From contig JHXB01000006.1 of the NCBI GenBank assembly GCA_000621905.1, forward strand, positions 62,001 to 126,000: a DNA stretch of 64,000 nucleotides. The letters run 5' to 3'. Made by a program: the position numbers and the translations under genes. Origin of the DNA: Lachnospiraceae bacterium NC2004. GTDB taxonomy: Bacteria > Bacillota > Clostridia > Lachnospirales > Lachnospiraceae. The notes under the pieces were generated by a model, which had not been told where the DNA came from, searched no databases, and worked only from the letters and a program-made list of their open reading frames with translations. This document shows positions 55,968 to 64,000 of the stretch, piece by piece. The stretch's first letter is position 1; each line of letters starts with the position of its first letter.

Positions 55968-57050
55968 TTACGCGTTCTCAGCCTCGAACTTCTTCATGAA
56001 CTCTACAAGCTTCTCAACACCCTCAGTAGGCATAGCATTGTAGATAGAAGCACGCATACCACCGACAGTTCTGTGTCCCTTAAGGTTAACGAAACCTGCC
56101 TCAGTAGCCTCCTTAACAAACTTAGCGTCAAGGTCAGCATCACCTGTAACGAAAGGAACATTCATAAGTGAACGATCCTCAGGAACAACGGTGCCCTTGA
56201 AAAGCTTAGAAGAATCAAGGAAATCATAAAGGATCTTAGCCTTCTTCTCATTGATCTCTTTCATCTTCTCAAGACCACCAAGCTTCTTAAGATGCTTAAA
56301 TACCTTACCGCAAATGTAGATACCATAAGCAGGTGGTGTATTGTAAAGAGACTTAGCATCAGCCTGAGTCTTATATTTAAGCATGGTAGGTGTACCCTCT
56401 AATACATCATCAGTGATAAGGTCCTCACGGATAATAACTACAACAACACCTGCAGGTCCAACGTTCTTCTGAACACCAAAGTAGATAAGACCGTAATCCT
56501 CTACATTAACAGGCTGTGAAAGAATGTCAGAAGACATATCAGCTACAAGAATCTTGCCCTTGGTGTTAGGAAGCTTCTTGAAAGTAGTTCCGTAAATTGT
56601 ATTGTTGTGGCAAATGTAAACGTAATCTGCATCCTCTGAAATAGGAAGATCAGAACAATCAGGAATATATGAGAATGTCTTGTCCTCAGAAGTAGCAATC
56701 TTGTTAACCTTACCATACTTCTGTGCTTCCTCGTAAGCCTTCTTAGCCCACTGACCTGTAACGATGTAGTCAGCAACCTTGTTCTTCATAAGGTTCATAG
56801 GAATTGCAGCGAACTGCTGGCTTGCACCACCCTGTAAGAAGAGAACCTTATAGTTATCAGGGATGTTCATTAACTCTCTTAAATCAGCCTCAGCTGTCTC
56901 TATAATCTCCTCAAATGCCTTAGAACGGTGTGACATCTCCATAACACCCATTCCGGTTCCTTTGTAATCAAGCATCTCATCTGCTGCTTCCTTAAGTACC
57001 TCCTCAGGCAACATTGAAGGGCCTGCTGAAAAATTATACACTCTTGCCAT
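55968..57050 (-). CDS. serC: Phosphoserine aminotransferase
   Basis: A 360-residue class V aminotransferase: VYNFSAGPSMLPEEVLKEAA at the start, LFLQGGASQQFAAIPMNL, CHNNTIYGT, VADMSSDILSQPV and the PLP lysine in IYFGVQKNVGPAGVVVVI. It transaminates 3-phosphohydroxypyruvate to phosphoserine. It sits between ilvB and serA with gaps of 39 bases each. The family length is about 360, so the gene is complete. Confidence 0.97.
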   Translation of the reverse strand: MARVYNFSAGPSMLPEEVLKEAADEMLDYKGTGMGVMEMSHRSKAFEEIIETAEADLRELMNIPDNYKVLFLQGGASQQFAAIPMNLMKNKVADYIVTGQWAKKAYEEAQKYGKVNKIATSEDKTFSYIPDCSDLPISEDADYVYICHNNTIYGTTFKKLPNTKGKILVADMSSDILSQPVNVEDYGLIYFGVQKNVGPAGVVVVIIREDLITDDVLEGTPTMLKYKTQADAKSLYNTPPAYGIYICGKVFKHLKKLGGLEKMKEINEKKAKILYDFLDSSKLFKGTVVPEDRSLMNVPFVTGDADLDAKFVKEATEAGFVNLKGHRTVGGMRASIYNAMPTEGVEKLVEFMKKFEAENA

Positions 57051-57089
57051 TTTAATTATCCTCCTTAGGCTTATTGTAATTATATATTA

Positions 57090-58775
57090 TTATTTGTTCT
57101 TAACATCATCATGGTCAAATACTTCCTCAAGTGGAGCTCCTGCAGGAACCATTGGGAATACCTTGTCATCCTTACAAATCTGTGCATCGATAACAACAGG
57201 TCCCTTAGCTTTAAGAGCTTTAGCGAAAGCCTTGTCGAATTCCTCCTGAGTAGTTACGGTAAATGCTGTCGCACCCATACCTTCCGCAATCTTCTTGAAA
57301 TCTGCAGAATCATCAAGGATGGTAGCCGAGTATCTCTCGCCGTAGAACAATGTCTGCCACTGCCTAACCATTCCGAGAACGTGGTTGTTAATAACAATCT
57401 CAATGATAGGTACGTTGTATCTTGAAGCTGTCATAAGCTCCTGTACATTCATTCTGAAACATCCGTCACCGGCAATATTGATAACGGTCTTATCAGGGCG
57501 ACCATACTTAGCACCGATTGCAGCTCCAAGACCAAATCCCATTGTACCTAAACCACCCGAAGTGATAAGAGTACGAGGTTTAGAATAGTTGTAGAACTGT
57601 GCTGCCCACATCTGATGCTGACCTACATCAGTACAAATGACAGCGTCACCCTTGGTCTGCTCATAAATCGACTTGATAATCGATGGACCACAAAGATCCT
57701 TCTCATATATAGTAAGCGGATACTTCTTCTTAAGATCATTGATATGCTTAATCCAATCAGCGTGCTTGTAGTTCTTATTGAGCTTAGAATTAATCTGCTC
57801 TAATACGCTCTTGGCATCACCTACGATAGCGGTGTGAACCTTAACGTTCTTGTTGATTTCAGCTGCATCAACATCTATGTGAATAATCTTGGCATGCTTA
57901 CAGAACTTAGCAGCGTTACCGGTAACACGATCCGAGAATCTTGCACCGATAGTGATAAGAAGATCTGCCTCTGTAAGTCCAAGGTCAGAAGCCTTGGTTC
58001 CATGCATACCAACCATACCACTGTAAAGCTTGTGATTATTGTCAAATGCACCCTTACCCATAAGTGTATCACAAACAGGAGCGTCAATCTTCTCAACAAA
58101 TTCCATAAGCTCACTCTGTGCACCTGAGGTAACGCATCCGCCACCTACCATAACGAATGGCTTCTTAGCCTTTCCGATAAGCTCAACTGCTTTATCGATA
58201 TCTTTACCTTTAATCTTGTCTGTAGATCTTGTTATTGGCTCAGGAGTATGTGGCTCATATCCTGTCTTGTTAGCTGTGACATCTTTGGTGATATCTACAA
58301 GTACAGGACCAGGTCTTCCTGACTTAGCAATCTTAAATGCTTTTCTGATTGTAGTTGCAAGATCCTTGATATCCTTTACGATGAAGCTATGCTTGGTGAT
58401 AGGCATAACAACACCTGCGATATCTACCTCCTGGAAACTATCCTTACCGAGCATCGCTACACCAACATTTGCAGTAATTGCGACGACAGGGACAGAATCC
58501 ATATATGCGGTTGCAATACCGGTTACGAGGTTGGTAGCACCAGGACCCGATGTAGCCATACAGACGCCGACCTTACCGGTTGCTCTTGCGTATCCGTCTG
58601 CCGCATGCGCTGCACCCTGCTCATGCGAGGTAAGCACATGGTTAATCTCCTTACTATGCTTGTAGAGCTCATCATAGACGTTAAGGATTGTACCGCCCGG
58701 ATATCCGAACACGGTATCAACACCCTGCTCTTTCAAGCACTCAATAACAATTTCTGCACCTGTCAATTGTTTCAT
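57090..58775 (-). CDS. ilvB: Acetolactate synthase large subunit
   Basis: A 561-residue TPP enzyme: FGYPGGTILNVYDELYK, the catalytic Glu in TSHEQGAAHAADGYARATG near residue 50, DSFQEVDIAGVVMPITKHSF and the TPP motif GDGCFRMNVQEL ending at NNHVLGMVRQWQ. It makes acetolactate or acetohydroxybutyrate for valine, leucine and isoleucine. No regulatory small subunit (ilvN) gene lies beside it. It is clearly distinct from the TPP enzyme of cassette 1 at 5652, which lacks these ILV-specific stretches. Confidence 0.95.
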   Translation of the reverse strand: MKQLTGAEIVIECLKEQGVDTVFGYPGGTILNVYDELYKHSKEINHVLTSHEQGAAHAADGYARATGKVGVCMATSGPGATNLVTGIATAYMDSVPVVAITANVGVAMLGKDSFQEVDIAGVVMPITKHSFIVKDIKDLATTIRKAFKIAKSGRPGPVLVDITKDVTANKTGYEPHTPEPITRSTDKIKGKDIDKAVELIGKAKKPFVMVGGGCVTSGAQSELMEFVEKIDAPVCDTLMGKGAFDNNHKLYSGMVGMHGTKASDLGLTEADLLITIGARFSDRVTGNAAKFCKHAKIIHIDVDAAEINKNVKVHTAIVGDAKSVLEQINSKLNKNYKHADWIKHINDLKKKYPLTIYEKDLCGPSIIKSIYEQTKGDAVICTDVGQHQMWAAQFYNYSKPRTLITSGGLGTMGFGLGAAIGAKYGRPDKTVINIAGDGCFRMNVQELMTASRYNVPIIEIVINNHVLGMVRQWQTLFYGERYSATILDDSADFKKIAEGMGATAFTVTTQEEFDKAFAKALKAKGPVVIDAQICKDDKVFPMVPAGAPLEEVFDHDDVKNK

Positions 58776-58809
58776 AATAAAATCTCCTTGTTAATATATT
58801 TAGAAATCA

Positions 58810-60489
58810 TTAGTTATTCTTTGGTACTTCTAAGATTGCTCCGCGGTTACCGCTTGTAACCATAGCAGCATATCTTGCAAGATATCCTGTAGTAACCTTA
58901 GGCTCTCTTGGCTTCCACTCAGACTTACGACGAGCAAGTTCCTCATCAGAAACCTTAAGGTTGATGCTAAGTCCGTCGATATCAATCTCAATGATATCGC
59001 CTTCCTCTACGAGTGCGATAGGTCCGCCGACCGCTGCCTCAGGACTTACATGTCCGATAGAAGCTCCACGACTCGCACCTGAGAAACGTCCGTCAGTAAT
59101 AAGAGCAACAGTAGAGCCAAGTCCCATACCTGCAATAGCAGATGTAGGATTGAGCATCTCTCTCATACCAGGACCACCCTTAGGTCCCTCGTAACGGATA
59201 ACAACAACATCTCCGTCAACAATCTTGCCGCCCTTGATAGCAGCGATTGCATCTTCCTCGCAATCAAATACTCTCGCAGGTCCCTCATGCTTAAGCATCT
59301 CAGGAACTACAGCGGAGCGCTTAACTACGCTTCCGTCCGGAGCAAGGTTACCTGAAAGAACTGCAAGACCACCTGTCTTAGAATATGGATTGTCAACAGG
59401 TCTGATAACCTCAGGGTTGCGGTTAATTGCGAACTTAATGTTCTCTCCGACAGTCTTACCTGTAACTGTCATACAATCTGTATTGATAAGTCCGAGCTTG
59501 TTAAGCTCGTTCATAACTGCGTAAACGCCACCTGCCTCGTTAAGATCCTCCATGTAAGTGTATCCTGCAGGAGCAAGATGACAAAGGTTAGGAGTCTTAG
59601 CTGAGATTTCATTTGCAATCGAAATATCGATATCCCATCCAATCTCATGCGCAATAGCTGGCAAATGAAGCATTGAGTTGGTAGAGCATCCTAATGCCAT
59701 ATCAACTGTAAGTGCATTAGTGACAGCCTCTTTGGTCATAATGTCAAGAGGTCTGATGTTCTTACGATACATCTCCATTACAGCCATACCTGCATGCTTA
59801 GCAAGCTTAAGTCTCTCTGAATATACAGCAGGGATTGTACCGTTGCCGCGAAGTCCCATACCAAGAACCTCGGTAAGACAGTTCATTGAGTTAGCGGTGT
59901 ACATACCACTACATGAACCACAGGTAGGACATACTTTATTCTCAAATTCCTCAACATCTTCTGCTGTCATGGTTCCTGCTGAATAAGAACCTACAGCCTC
60001 AAACATAGATGATAAACTTCTCTTCTCTCCCTTAACATGACCTGCAAGCATCGGTCCACCGCTCACAAATACAGTAGGGACGTTAACTCTTGCCGCTGCC
60101 ATTAAGAGTCCAGGCACGTTCTTGTCACAATTAGGAATCATGACAAGTGCGTCAAACTGATGAGCTAAAGCCATAGCTTCAGTTGAATCGGCAATAAGAT
60201 CACGAGTTACAAGGGAATACTTCATTCCGATATGGCCCATAGCAATACCGTCACATACGGCAATTGCAGGAAATACAACCGGTGTACCACCTGCCATAGC
60301 GACACCCATCTTAACTGCTTCTGTAATCTTGTCAAGGTTCATATGTCCCGGAACAATCTCATTATATGAAGACACGATACCTACTAAAGGTCTCTCCATC
60401 TCCTCCTTGGTCATACCAAGAGCGTTGAATAACGATCTGTGTGGTGCCGACTGCATACCGGCCTTAACATTGTCTGATTTCATACCCAT
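58810..60489 (-). CDS. ilvD: Dihydroxy-acid dehydratase
   Basis: A 559-residue IlvD/Edd-family iron-sulfur enzyme: [19 protein letters not shown] and [19 protein letters not shown] carry the Fe-S cysteines, with [37 protein letters not shown] and the C-terminal basic [13 protein letters not shown]. It dehydrates dihydroxyisovalerate in valine and isoleucine synthesis. It lies 40 bases after leuB and 34 before ilvB. The cysteine pattern is that of IlvD and not of sugar-acid dehydratases. Confidence 0.97.
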   Translation of the reverse strand: MGMKSDNVKAGMQSAPHRSLFNALGMTKEEMERPLVGIVSSYNEIVPGHMNLDKITEAVKMGVAMAGGTPVVFPAIAVCDGIAMGHIGMKYSLVTRDLIADSTEAMALAHQFDALVMIPNCDKNVPGLLMAAARVNVPTVFVSGGPMLAGHVKGEKRSLSSMFEAVGSYSAGTMTAEDVEEFENKVCPTCGSCSGMYTANSMNCLTEVLGMGLRGNGTIPAVYSERLKLAKHAGMAVMEMYRKNIRPLDIMTKEAVTNALTVDMALGCSTNSMLHLPAIAHEIGWDIDISIANEISAKTPNLCHLAPAGYTYMEDLNEAGGVYAVMNELNKLGLINTDCMTVTGKTVGENIKFAINRNPEVIRPVDNPYSKTGGLAVLSGNLAPDGSVVKRSAVVPEMLKHEGPARVFDCEEDAIAAIKGGKIVDGDVVVIRYEGPKGGPGMREMLNPTSAIAGMGLGSTVALITDGRFSGASRGASIGHVSPEAAVGGPIALVEEGDIIEIDIDGLSINLKVSDEELARRKSEWKPREPKVTTGYLARYAAMVTSGNRGAILEVPKNN

Positions 60490-60529
60490 TAGTAACTCCT
60501 TCTTTCTATATGTATTAATGTTATAAATA

Positions 60530-61615
60530 CTAATTAATTCTCTCTGCTATAAGGTCACCCATCTTAGAGCATCCAACCTTGGTTGAGCCCTCATCATAGA
60601 TGTCCTCGGTTCTATAACCGTCTGCAAGGACCTGCTTAACTGCCTCTTCGATAGCATCTGCCTCTTTATCAAGGTCAAATGTATATCTGAGCATCATAGC
60701 TGCTGAAAGAATTGTAGCGATTGGATTAGCTATATCCTGACCTGCAATATCAGGTGCAGAACCGTGGCTTGGCTCATAAAGACCGAACTTGGTCTCATTA
60801 AGAGATGCAGATGAAAGCATTCCAAGTGAACCTGTTACCATAGCAGCCTCGTCTGACAAGATATCTCCAAACATATTCTCAGTCAAAATGACATCAAACT
60901 GTCTTGGATTCCTTACAAGCTGCATAGCGCAGTTGTCTACAAGCATGTGCTCATAAGTAACCTCAGGATAATCCTTGGCTACCTCTTCTACAACCTTACG
61001 CCATAATCTTGATGAATCAAGAACATTGGCCTTATCAACGGATGTAACCTTCTTGCTACGCTTCATAGCAATGTCAAATCCCTTGATGGCAATGCGTCTA
61101 ATCTCATCTTCATTATATGTAAGAGTATCAACAGCGGTCATCTTGCCGTCAACTTCTTTAGTACTTCTCTCTCCAAAGTAAAGACCACCCGTAAGCTCTC
61201 TCATAATAAGCATATCAAAGCCATCGCCGATGATGTCATCTCTTAAAGGACACGCGCGCTTAAGCTCATTATAAAGATAAGCTGGTCTTAAATTAGCAAA
61301 CAGATTAAGAGCCTTACGAATCTTTAAGAGTCCGGCTTCAGGTCGTAATGAAGGCTCTAATTTATACCATGGTGATGTAGTTGTATCTCCACCGATAGAA
61401 CCCATAAGAACAGCATCTGAAGCCTTGGCCTTCTCGATGGTCTCGTCTGTAAGCGGCACTCCGTATGTATCAATTGAAATACCACCCATCAAGAGTTGCT
61501 CGTAATTAAAGGTATGATTATAAACCTCTGCCACCTTATCAAGAACCTTCATAGCCTCATCAACTATCTCAGGACCTATTCCGTCTCCCTTAATTACGCC
61601 TATATTACAATTCAT
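60530..61615 (-). CDS. leuB: 3-isopropylmalate dehydrogenase
   Basis: A 361-residue beta-decarboxylating dehydrogenase: [59 protein letters not shown], and [20 protein letters not shown]. It converts 3-isopropylmalate to 2-ketoisocaproate precursor in leucine synthesis. It is the first gene of leuB-ilvD-ilvB-serC-serA, right after the promoter at 61670-61698; leuA, leuC and leuD are elsewhere. The leader of ~55 bases leaves no room for a T-box. Confidence 0.96.
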   Translation of the reverse strand: MNCNIGVIKGDGIGPEIVDEAMKVLDKVAEVYNHTFNYEQLLMGGISIDTYGVPLTDETIEKAKASDAVLMGSIGGDTTTSPWYKLEPSLRPEAGLLKIRKALNLFANLRPAYLYNELKRACPLRDDIIGDGFDMLIMRELTGGLYFGERSTKEVDGKMTAVDTLTYNEDEIRRIAIKGFDIAMKRSKKVTSVDKANVLDSSRLWRKVVEEVAKDYPEVTYEHMLVDNCAMQLVRNPRQFDVILTENMFGDILSDEAAMVTGSLGMLSSASLNETKFGLYEPSHGSAPDIAGQDIANPIATILSAAMMLRYTFDLDKEADAIEEAVKQVLADGYRTEDIYDEGSTKVGCSKMGDLIAERIN

Positions 61616-61669
61616 TTTATAAAACTTCCTTTCAATCGATATCTATTAAAATAATAAAATGCATACTGT

Positions 61670-61698
61670 ATCATATAACATTTGACAAATATTTGCAA
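61670..61698 (-). promoter_or_regulatory. Sigma-A promoter of the leuB operon
   Basis: TTGCAA (61693-61698) and TATGAT (61670-61675) with a 17-base spacer on the minus strand, 54 bases upstream of the leuB ATG; an AAAGGAAG ribosome-binding site follows. Confidence 0.65.
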
Positions 61699-61711
61699 GT
61701 TGTATAATTGA

Positions 61712-63007
61712 TTACTTCTTTTTGACTTCCTTAGTCACAGTCTTGGTGATGGTCTTGGTCTTAGTATAGTAGAACTTACCGCCTGTACTGGTAACAGACA
61801 CTTTGCTTGCCCCTGCTGCAGTCAAGTCTACTTCTGACTTAGTGTTACTCTTGGCAAATGTTATCGATATCGCCTTGGTTGACTTACCCTTAGCATTAAC
61901 CTTAAGCGTCTTAACCTTCTTAGAAGCAACCACCTTGCCATTAACCATAATCTTGAAGGTAATATTCTTAATAGAAGCTACTTTGTTCTTGGTACCATTG
62001 ATGAAATGTCCGGTAACCTTGTATCCTGTAGCAGTCTTAGTAACTGTCGAGTAGCCCATCGTGCCTCTCTTATACTTCTTGGCATTGGTGTTGTAACTTG
62101 GAAGAGTTACCGAATTCTCGACGATACTTGCAACAGCAGTGTATTGTTTGCCGGCATACTCAGCAAATATATTGACATTACCAACCTTGACACCTGTAAC
62201 CAATCCATCAGAAACAGTAGCGACGCTCTCGTCTGAAGAAGACCATACGACCTTGTCCTCGTCCCCGTCAGGAACGCTTAACTTAAAGAGCTTAGCATAT
62301 CCGACTGTCACCTTGCCAAACTCAGGAGTCATCTTAAGTCCCGTTACAGTTACCTTAAATGTAACCGCCCCCTCTGCTGTTGTAACAGTAATATCTGCAG
62401 CACCGTCTGAAACACCGAGTACCTTACCGCCATCAATCTTAGCAACGCTCTCGTCAGAAGATGTGTATGTCACATCACCGGTTGCCTGCTCAACAGGAAT
62501 AGCAGCTGTCTCATTGACCTTAATACTTAATGAATCAGATGTAAGATAAGGACCAATGAAAGCCTTGGTAACAGTGGAATCTTTAAAATAAGCTTCCGTG
62601 GTTGATCCCTGCTTAAATGAGACTTTACTTAACTTGTCATCGCCACGAAATACTTCGCTTCCGTAGGATATATTCATAGCCAAAACAGATACATTTTCAA
62701 GATTAACAGAATATGCAAATGCCTGACCTCCGATAGAAGTAATACTTTCCGGTATTGTTAATGTCTTAATGTTACTTCCCAAAAAAGCCTTATCAGCAAT
62801 CGCTGAAACTTTAGTACCGTTAATGGTATCAGGAATCACAAGGTCTGATAAATCACCGGAATACTCAGTAATTGTAAGCGTTCCGTCATCATTGACCTTG
62901 GTAGTAAAACCTTGCTCCGATGCTGACGCACATGCACTGTTCAGCATAATCGCACCAATCAAAAGCATCACACAAATTGCATCTTTAATGATTCTCTTAA
63001 TACTCAT
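61712..63007 (-). CDS. Secreted BspA-like leucine-rich-repeat protein with two Ig-like (Big_2) domains
   Basis: A 431-residue exported protein. Residues 1-30 form a signal peptide (KRIIKDAICVMLLIGAIML, cleavage near ASA-SEQ). BspA-like LRR_5 repeats follow at ~35-145 (LVIPDTINGTKVSAIADKAF, LTIPESITSIGGQAF), then two Big_2-type Ig modules with VTYTSSDESVAKIDGGKV and VVWSSSDESVATVSDGLV, and a Lys/Thr-rich C-terminal domain. There is no LPxTG motif, so it may be released or bound by its basic tail. It is 13 bases after the GGDEF-like gene. BspA-like proteins usually bind host or cell-surface ligands. Confidence 0.85.
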   Translation of the reverse strand: MSIKRIIKDAICVMLLIGAIMLNSACASASEQGFTTKVNDDGTLTITEYSGDLSDLVIPDTINGTKVSAIADKAFLGSNIKTLTIPESITSIGGQAFAYSVNLENVSVLAMNISYGSEVFRGDDKLSKVSFKQGSTTEAYFKDSTVTKAFIGPYLTSDSLSIKVNETAAIPVEQATGDVTYTSSDESVAKIDGGKVLGVSDGAADITVTTAEGAVTFKVTVTGLKMTPEFGKVTVGYAKLFKLSVPDGDEDKVVWSSSDESVATVSDGLVTGVKVGNVNIFAEYAGKQYTAVASIVENSVTLPSYNTNAKKYKRGTMGYSTVTKTATGYKVTGHFINGTKNKVASIKNITFKIMVNGKVVASKKVKTLKVNAKGKSTKAISITFAKSNTKSEVDLTAAGASKVSVTSTGGKFYYTKTKTITKTVTKEVKKK

Positions 63008-63019
63008 ATCGATTCCTCC

Positions 63020-64000
63020 CTAAACAAGTATATTCTTTGCTCTGTTGTACTTAAATTGATACAATGAATCCTCCGCCTTAGACATTATATCTTTAAGCAC
63101 AACGCTATCATCACAGACAAATGTTGAAATACCCAAGCTGATACCTATCTCATAAGGTATGTCAGATGACTGATTAATCGCTTCAAGCTCCTTATCAATC
63201 TGGTCAATGTAATAATCTGCATCTTTACCTCTGCCAAGAGGGACGATTGCGACAAATGCGTTACCGCCCAACCTTCCGACAACACCGTCATGCCCCAAAA
63301 CTTTCTTAAGCACGGTAGCTGCACTGTCTAAAGCTTTGTCTCCGGCCTCATGACCAAATTGAACATTAATAGTCTTAAGGTAATCTACATCTGCGTAAAA
63401 TGCTGCCATCTCTTTACCTATATTACTTGCCACCTTAAGCAGCGCCTGTGCTTCAACTGCAAAGCCACGTCTGTTATAGGCTCCTGTTAAGTCATCTCTC
63501 TTAGAAACACTATCGAGCACTGAATTACTCTCATGAAGCTTCTTAGAAGTCTCCTCCTGTTTCTTAAGCATGTATATAAACTTCAATCCTAGACTCATCT
63601 GATGGCAGATTGTCGGCAACGCCGTTACATCTTTGCTATTCATCTCACAGACCAGCACACCGTATTGCTCTTCCTGCAAGAAGAGAGGCATTATAAAGTA
63701 ACTATGTCTTTTGTCAGCAGGATAAAAATCATTGTTGAGAATATCTTCAAATAAAACGATCTGTTTATTTGGAGGCACTACCTCAACATCTTTGCCGTTC
63801 TGGATAACCTTAAGGTACATTGACTTAGGACGCTTCCATGCGTCGCCGGCTCTATAAACCTTAGCATGCTCATAAAGATAGAGATAACTTGAACTAATTC
63901 CCACACACTTTAAATTGCTTACCAGCTGAATAAGATTAACATCAGAACTTCCGTCCAACATCATCATATCTCGCTGCACAGCACCTAACATCCTCATCTT
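63020..64000 (-). CDS. GGDEF-like protein with degenerate active site (N-terminus cut by window edge)
   Basis: The frame is open to the right edge, and at least 326 residues are visible. Residues ~15-130 look like a GAF-type sensor fold, ~130-165 form a coiled coil (LKKQEETSKKLHESNSVLDS), and ~165-325 a diguanylate cyclase domain starting RDDLTGAYNRRGF. The catalytic GGDEF motif reads RLGGNAFVAI, so the two acidic residues are Asn and Ala; cyclase activity is unlikely, and the domain may instead bind GTP or c-di-GMP. The upstream part and the true start are outside the window. It precedes the LRR protein gene in one unit. Confidence 0.82.
   Translation of the reverse strand, partial: KMRMLGAVQRDMMMLDGSSDVNLIQLVSNLKCVGISSSYLYLYEHAKVYRAGDAWKRPKSMYLKVIQNGKDVEVVPPNKQIVLFEDILNNDFYPADKRHSYFIMPLFLQEEQYGVLVCEMNSKDVTALPTICHQMSLGLKFIYMLKKQEETSKKLHESNSVLDSVSKRDDLTGAYNRRGFAVEAQALLKVASNIGKEMAAFYADVDYLKTINVQFGHEAGDKALDSAATVLKKVLGHDGVVGRLGGNAFVAIVPLGRGKDADYYIDQIDKELEAINQSSDIPYEIGISLGISTFVCDDSVVLKDIMSKAEDSLYQFKYNRAKNILV

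Noticed and set aside
58039-58665. 208-codon plus-strand frame inside ilvB
   Set aside because: It lies fully antisense to ilvB; its length is explained by codon bias of the real gene.
60530-61711. T-box or leader-peptide attenuator before leuB
   Set aside because: Only about 55 bases lie between the promoter and the ATG, with no T-box sequence or Leu-rich leader ORF.

Overview
The window looks like chromosomal DNA of a low-G+C Firmicute, most likely a member of the Lachnospiraceae (Butyrivibrio/Roseburia-like). The reasons are the gene order hrcA-grpE-dnaK-dnaJ-prmA-rsmE-cysteine desulfurase-thiI, a CIRCE operator, strong GGAGG ribosome-binding sites, a DUF1703-type AAA-ATPase and a BspA-like leucine-rich-repeat protein. 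Every gene I can support is on the minus strand, so operons read from high to low coordinates. No tRNA, rRNA, CRISPR array or intact insertion sequence was seen.

Layout from left to right. (1) 1-11512 is a ten-gene operon running from a promoter at 11540-11567. It encodes a pyruvate-aldolase-like DRE-TIM lyase, a dehydroquinate-synthase-like cyclase, a sedoheptulokinase-like kinase, a thiamine-diphosphate enzyme, an SDR, a VOC protein, a nucleotide-sugar dehydratase/epimerase, an FkbM methyltransferase, a polyprenyl-phosphate glycosyltransferase and a YfhO membrane protein cut by the window edge. I read it as a pathway for an unusual, possibly carbocyclic or branched, surface sugar plus the machinery to attach it. 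(2) 11637-26329 is a second glycan operon with promoter 26361-26389: rffA/wecE-type aminotransferase, FkbM methyltransferase, two ATP-grasp enzymes, Gfo/Idh oxidoreductase, a GT-C-like membrane protein, a gtrA remnant, a GtrB-like glycosyltransferase, an SMR-like pair (ArnE/F-like) and two YfhO proteins. (3) 26406-26715 is a scar made of a zinc-ribbon gene tail and a yfhO gene head. (4) 26759-37777 is a conserved housekeeping block: AAA-ATPase, thiI, cysteine desulfurase, rsmE, prmA and the HrcA/CIRCE-controlled heat-shock operon. (5) 38004-48527 holds two operons that each start with an arginine gene and then carry half of a complete CDP-tyvelose pathway: argD-rfbF-rfbG-rfbH-gtrA, and argH-small ORF-rfbS-rfbE-GT2-GT87-like. 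(6) 48568-53331 holds two large unrecognised soluble proteins that share a C-terminal tail. (7) 53464-61698 holds amino-acid synthesis: asd alone, and a leuB-ilvD-ilvB-serC-serA operon. (8) 61712-64000 holds a leucine-rich-repeat/Ig-like surface protein and a GGDEF-like protein cut by the right edge.

The main theme is surface glycosylation by three-part systems: a GT2 enzyme loads a sugar on undecaprenyl phosphate, a small membrane protein (GtrA, or an SMR pair) flips it, and a large GT-C membrane protein (YfhO or similar) transfers it outside. The window contains three such GT2 enzymes, one intact and one broken GtrA, one SMR pair, three YfhO proteins plus a fragment, and two other GT-C-like proteins. 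At least three different donor sugars are suggested: the undefined cassette-1 sugar, a 4-amino-4,6-dideoxyhexose derivative and tyvelose. Functions are assigned by reading sequence motifs only; no database search was possible.
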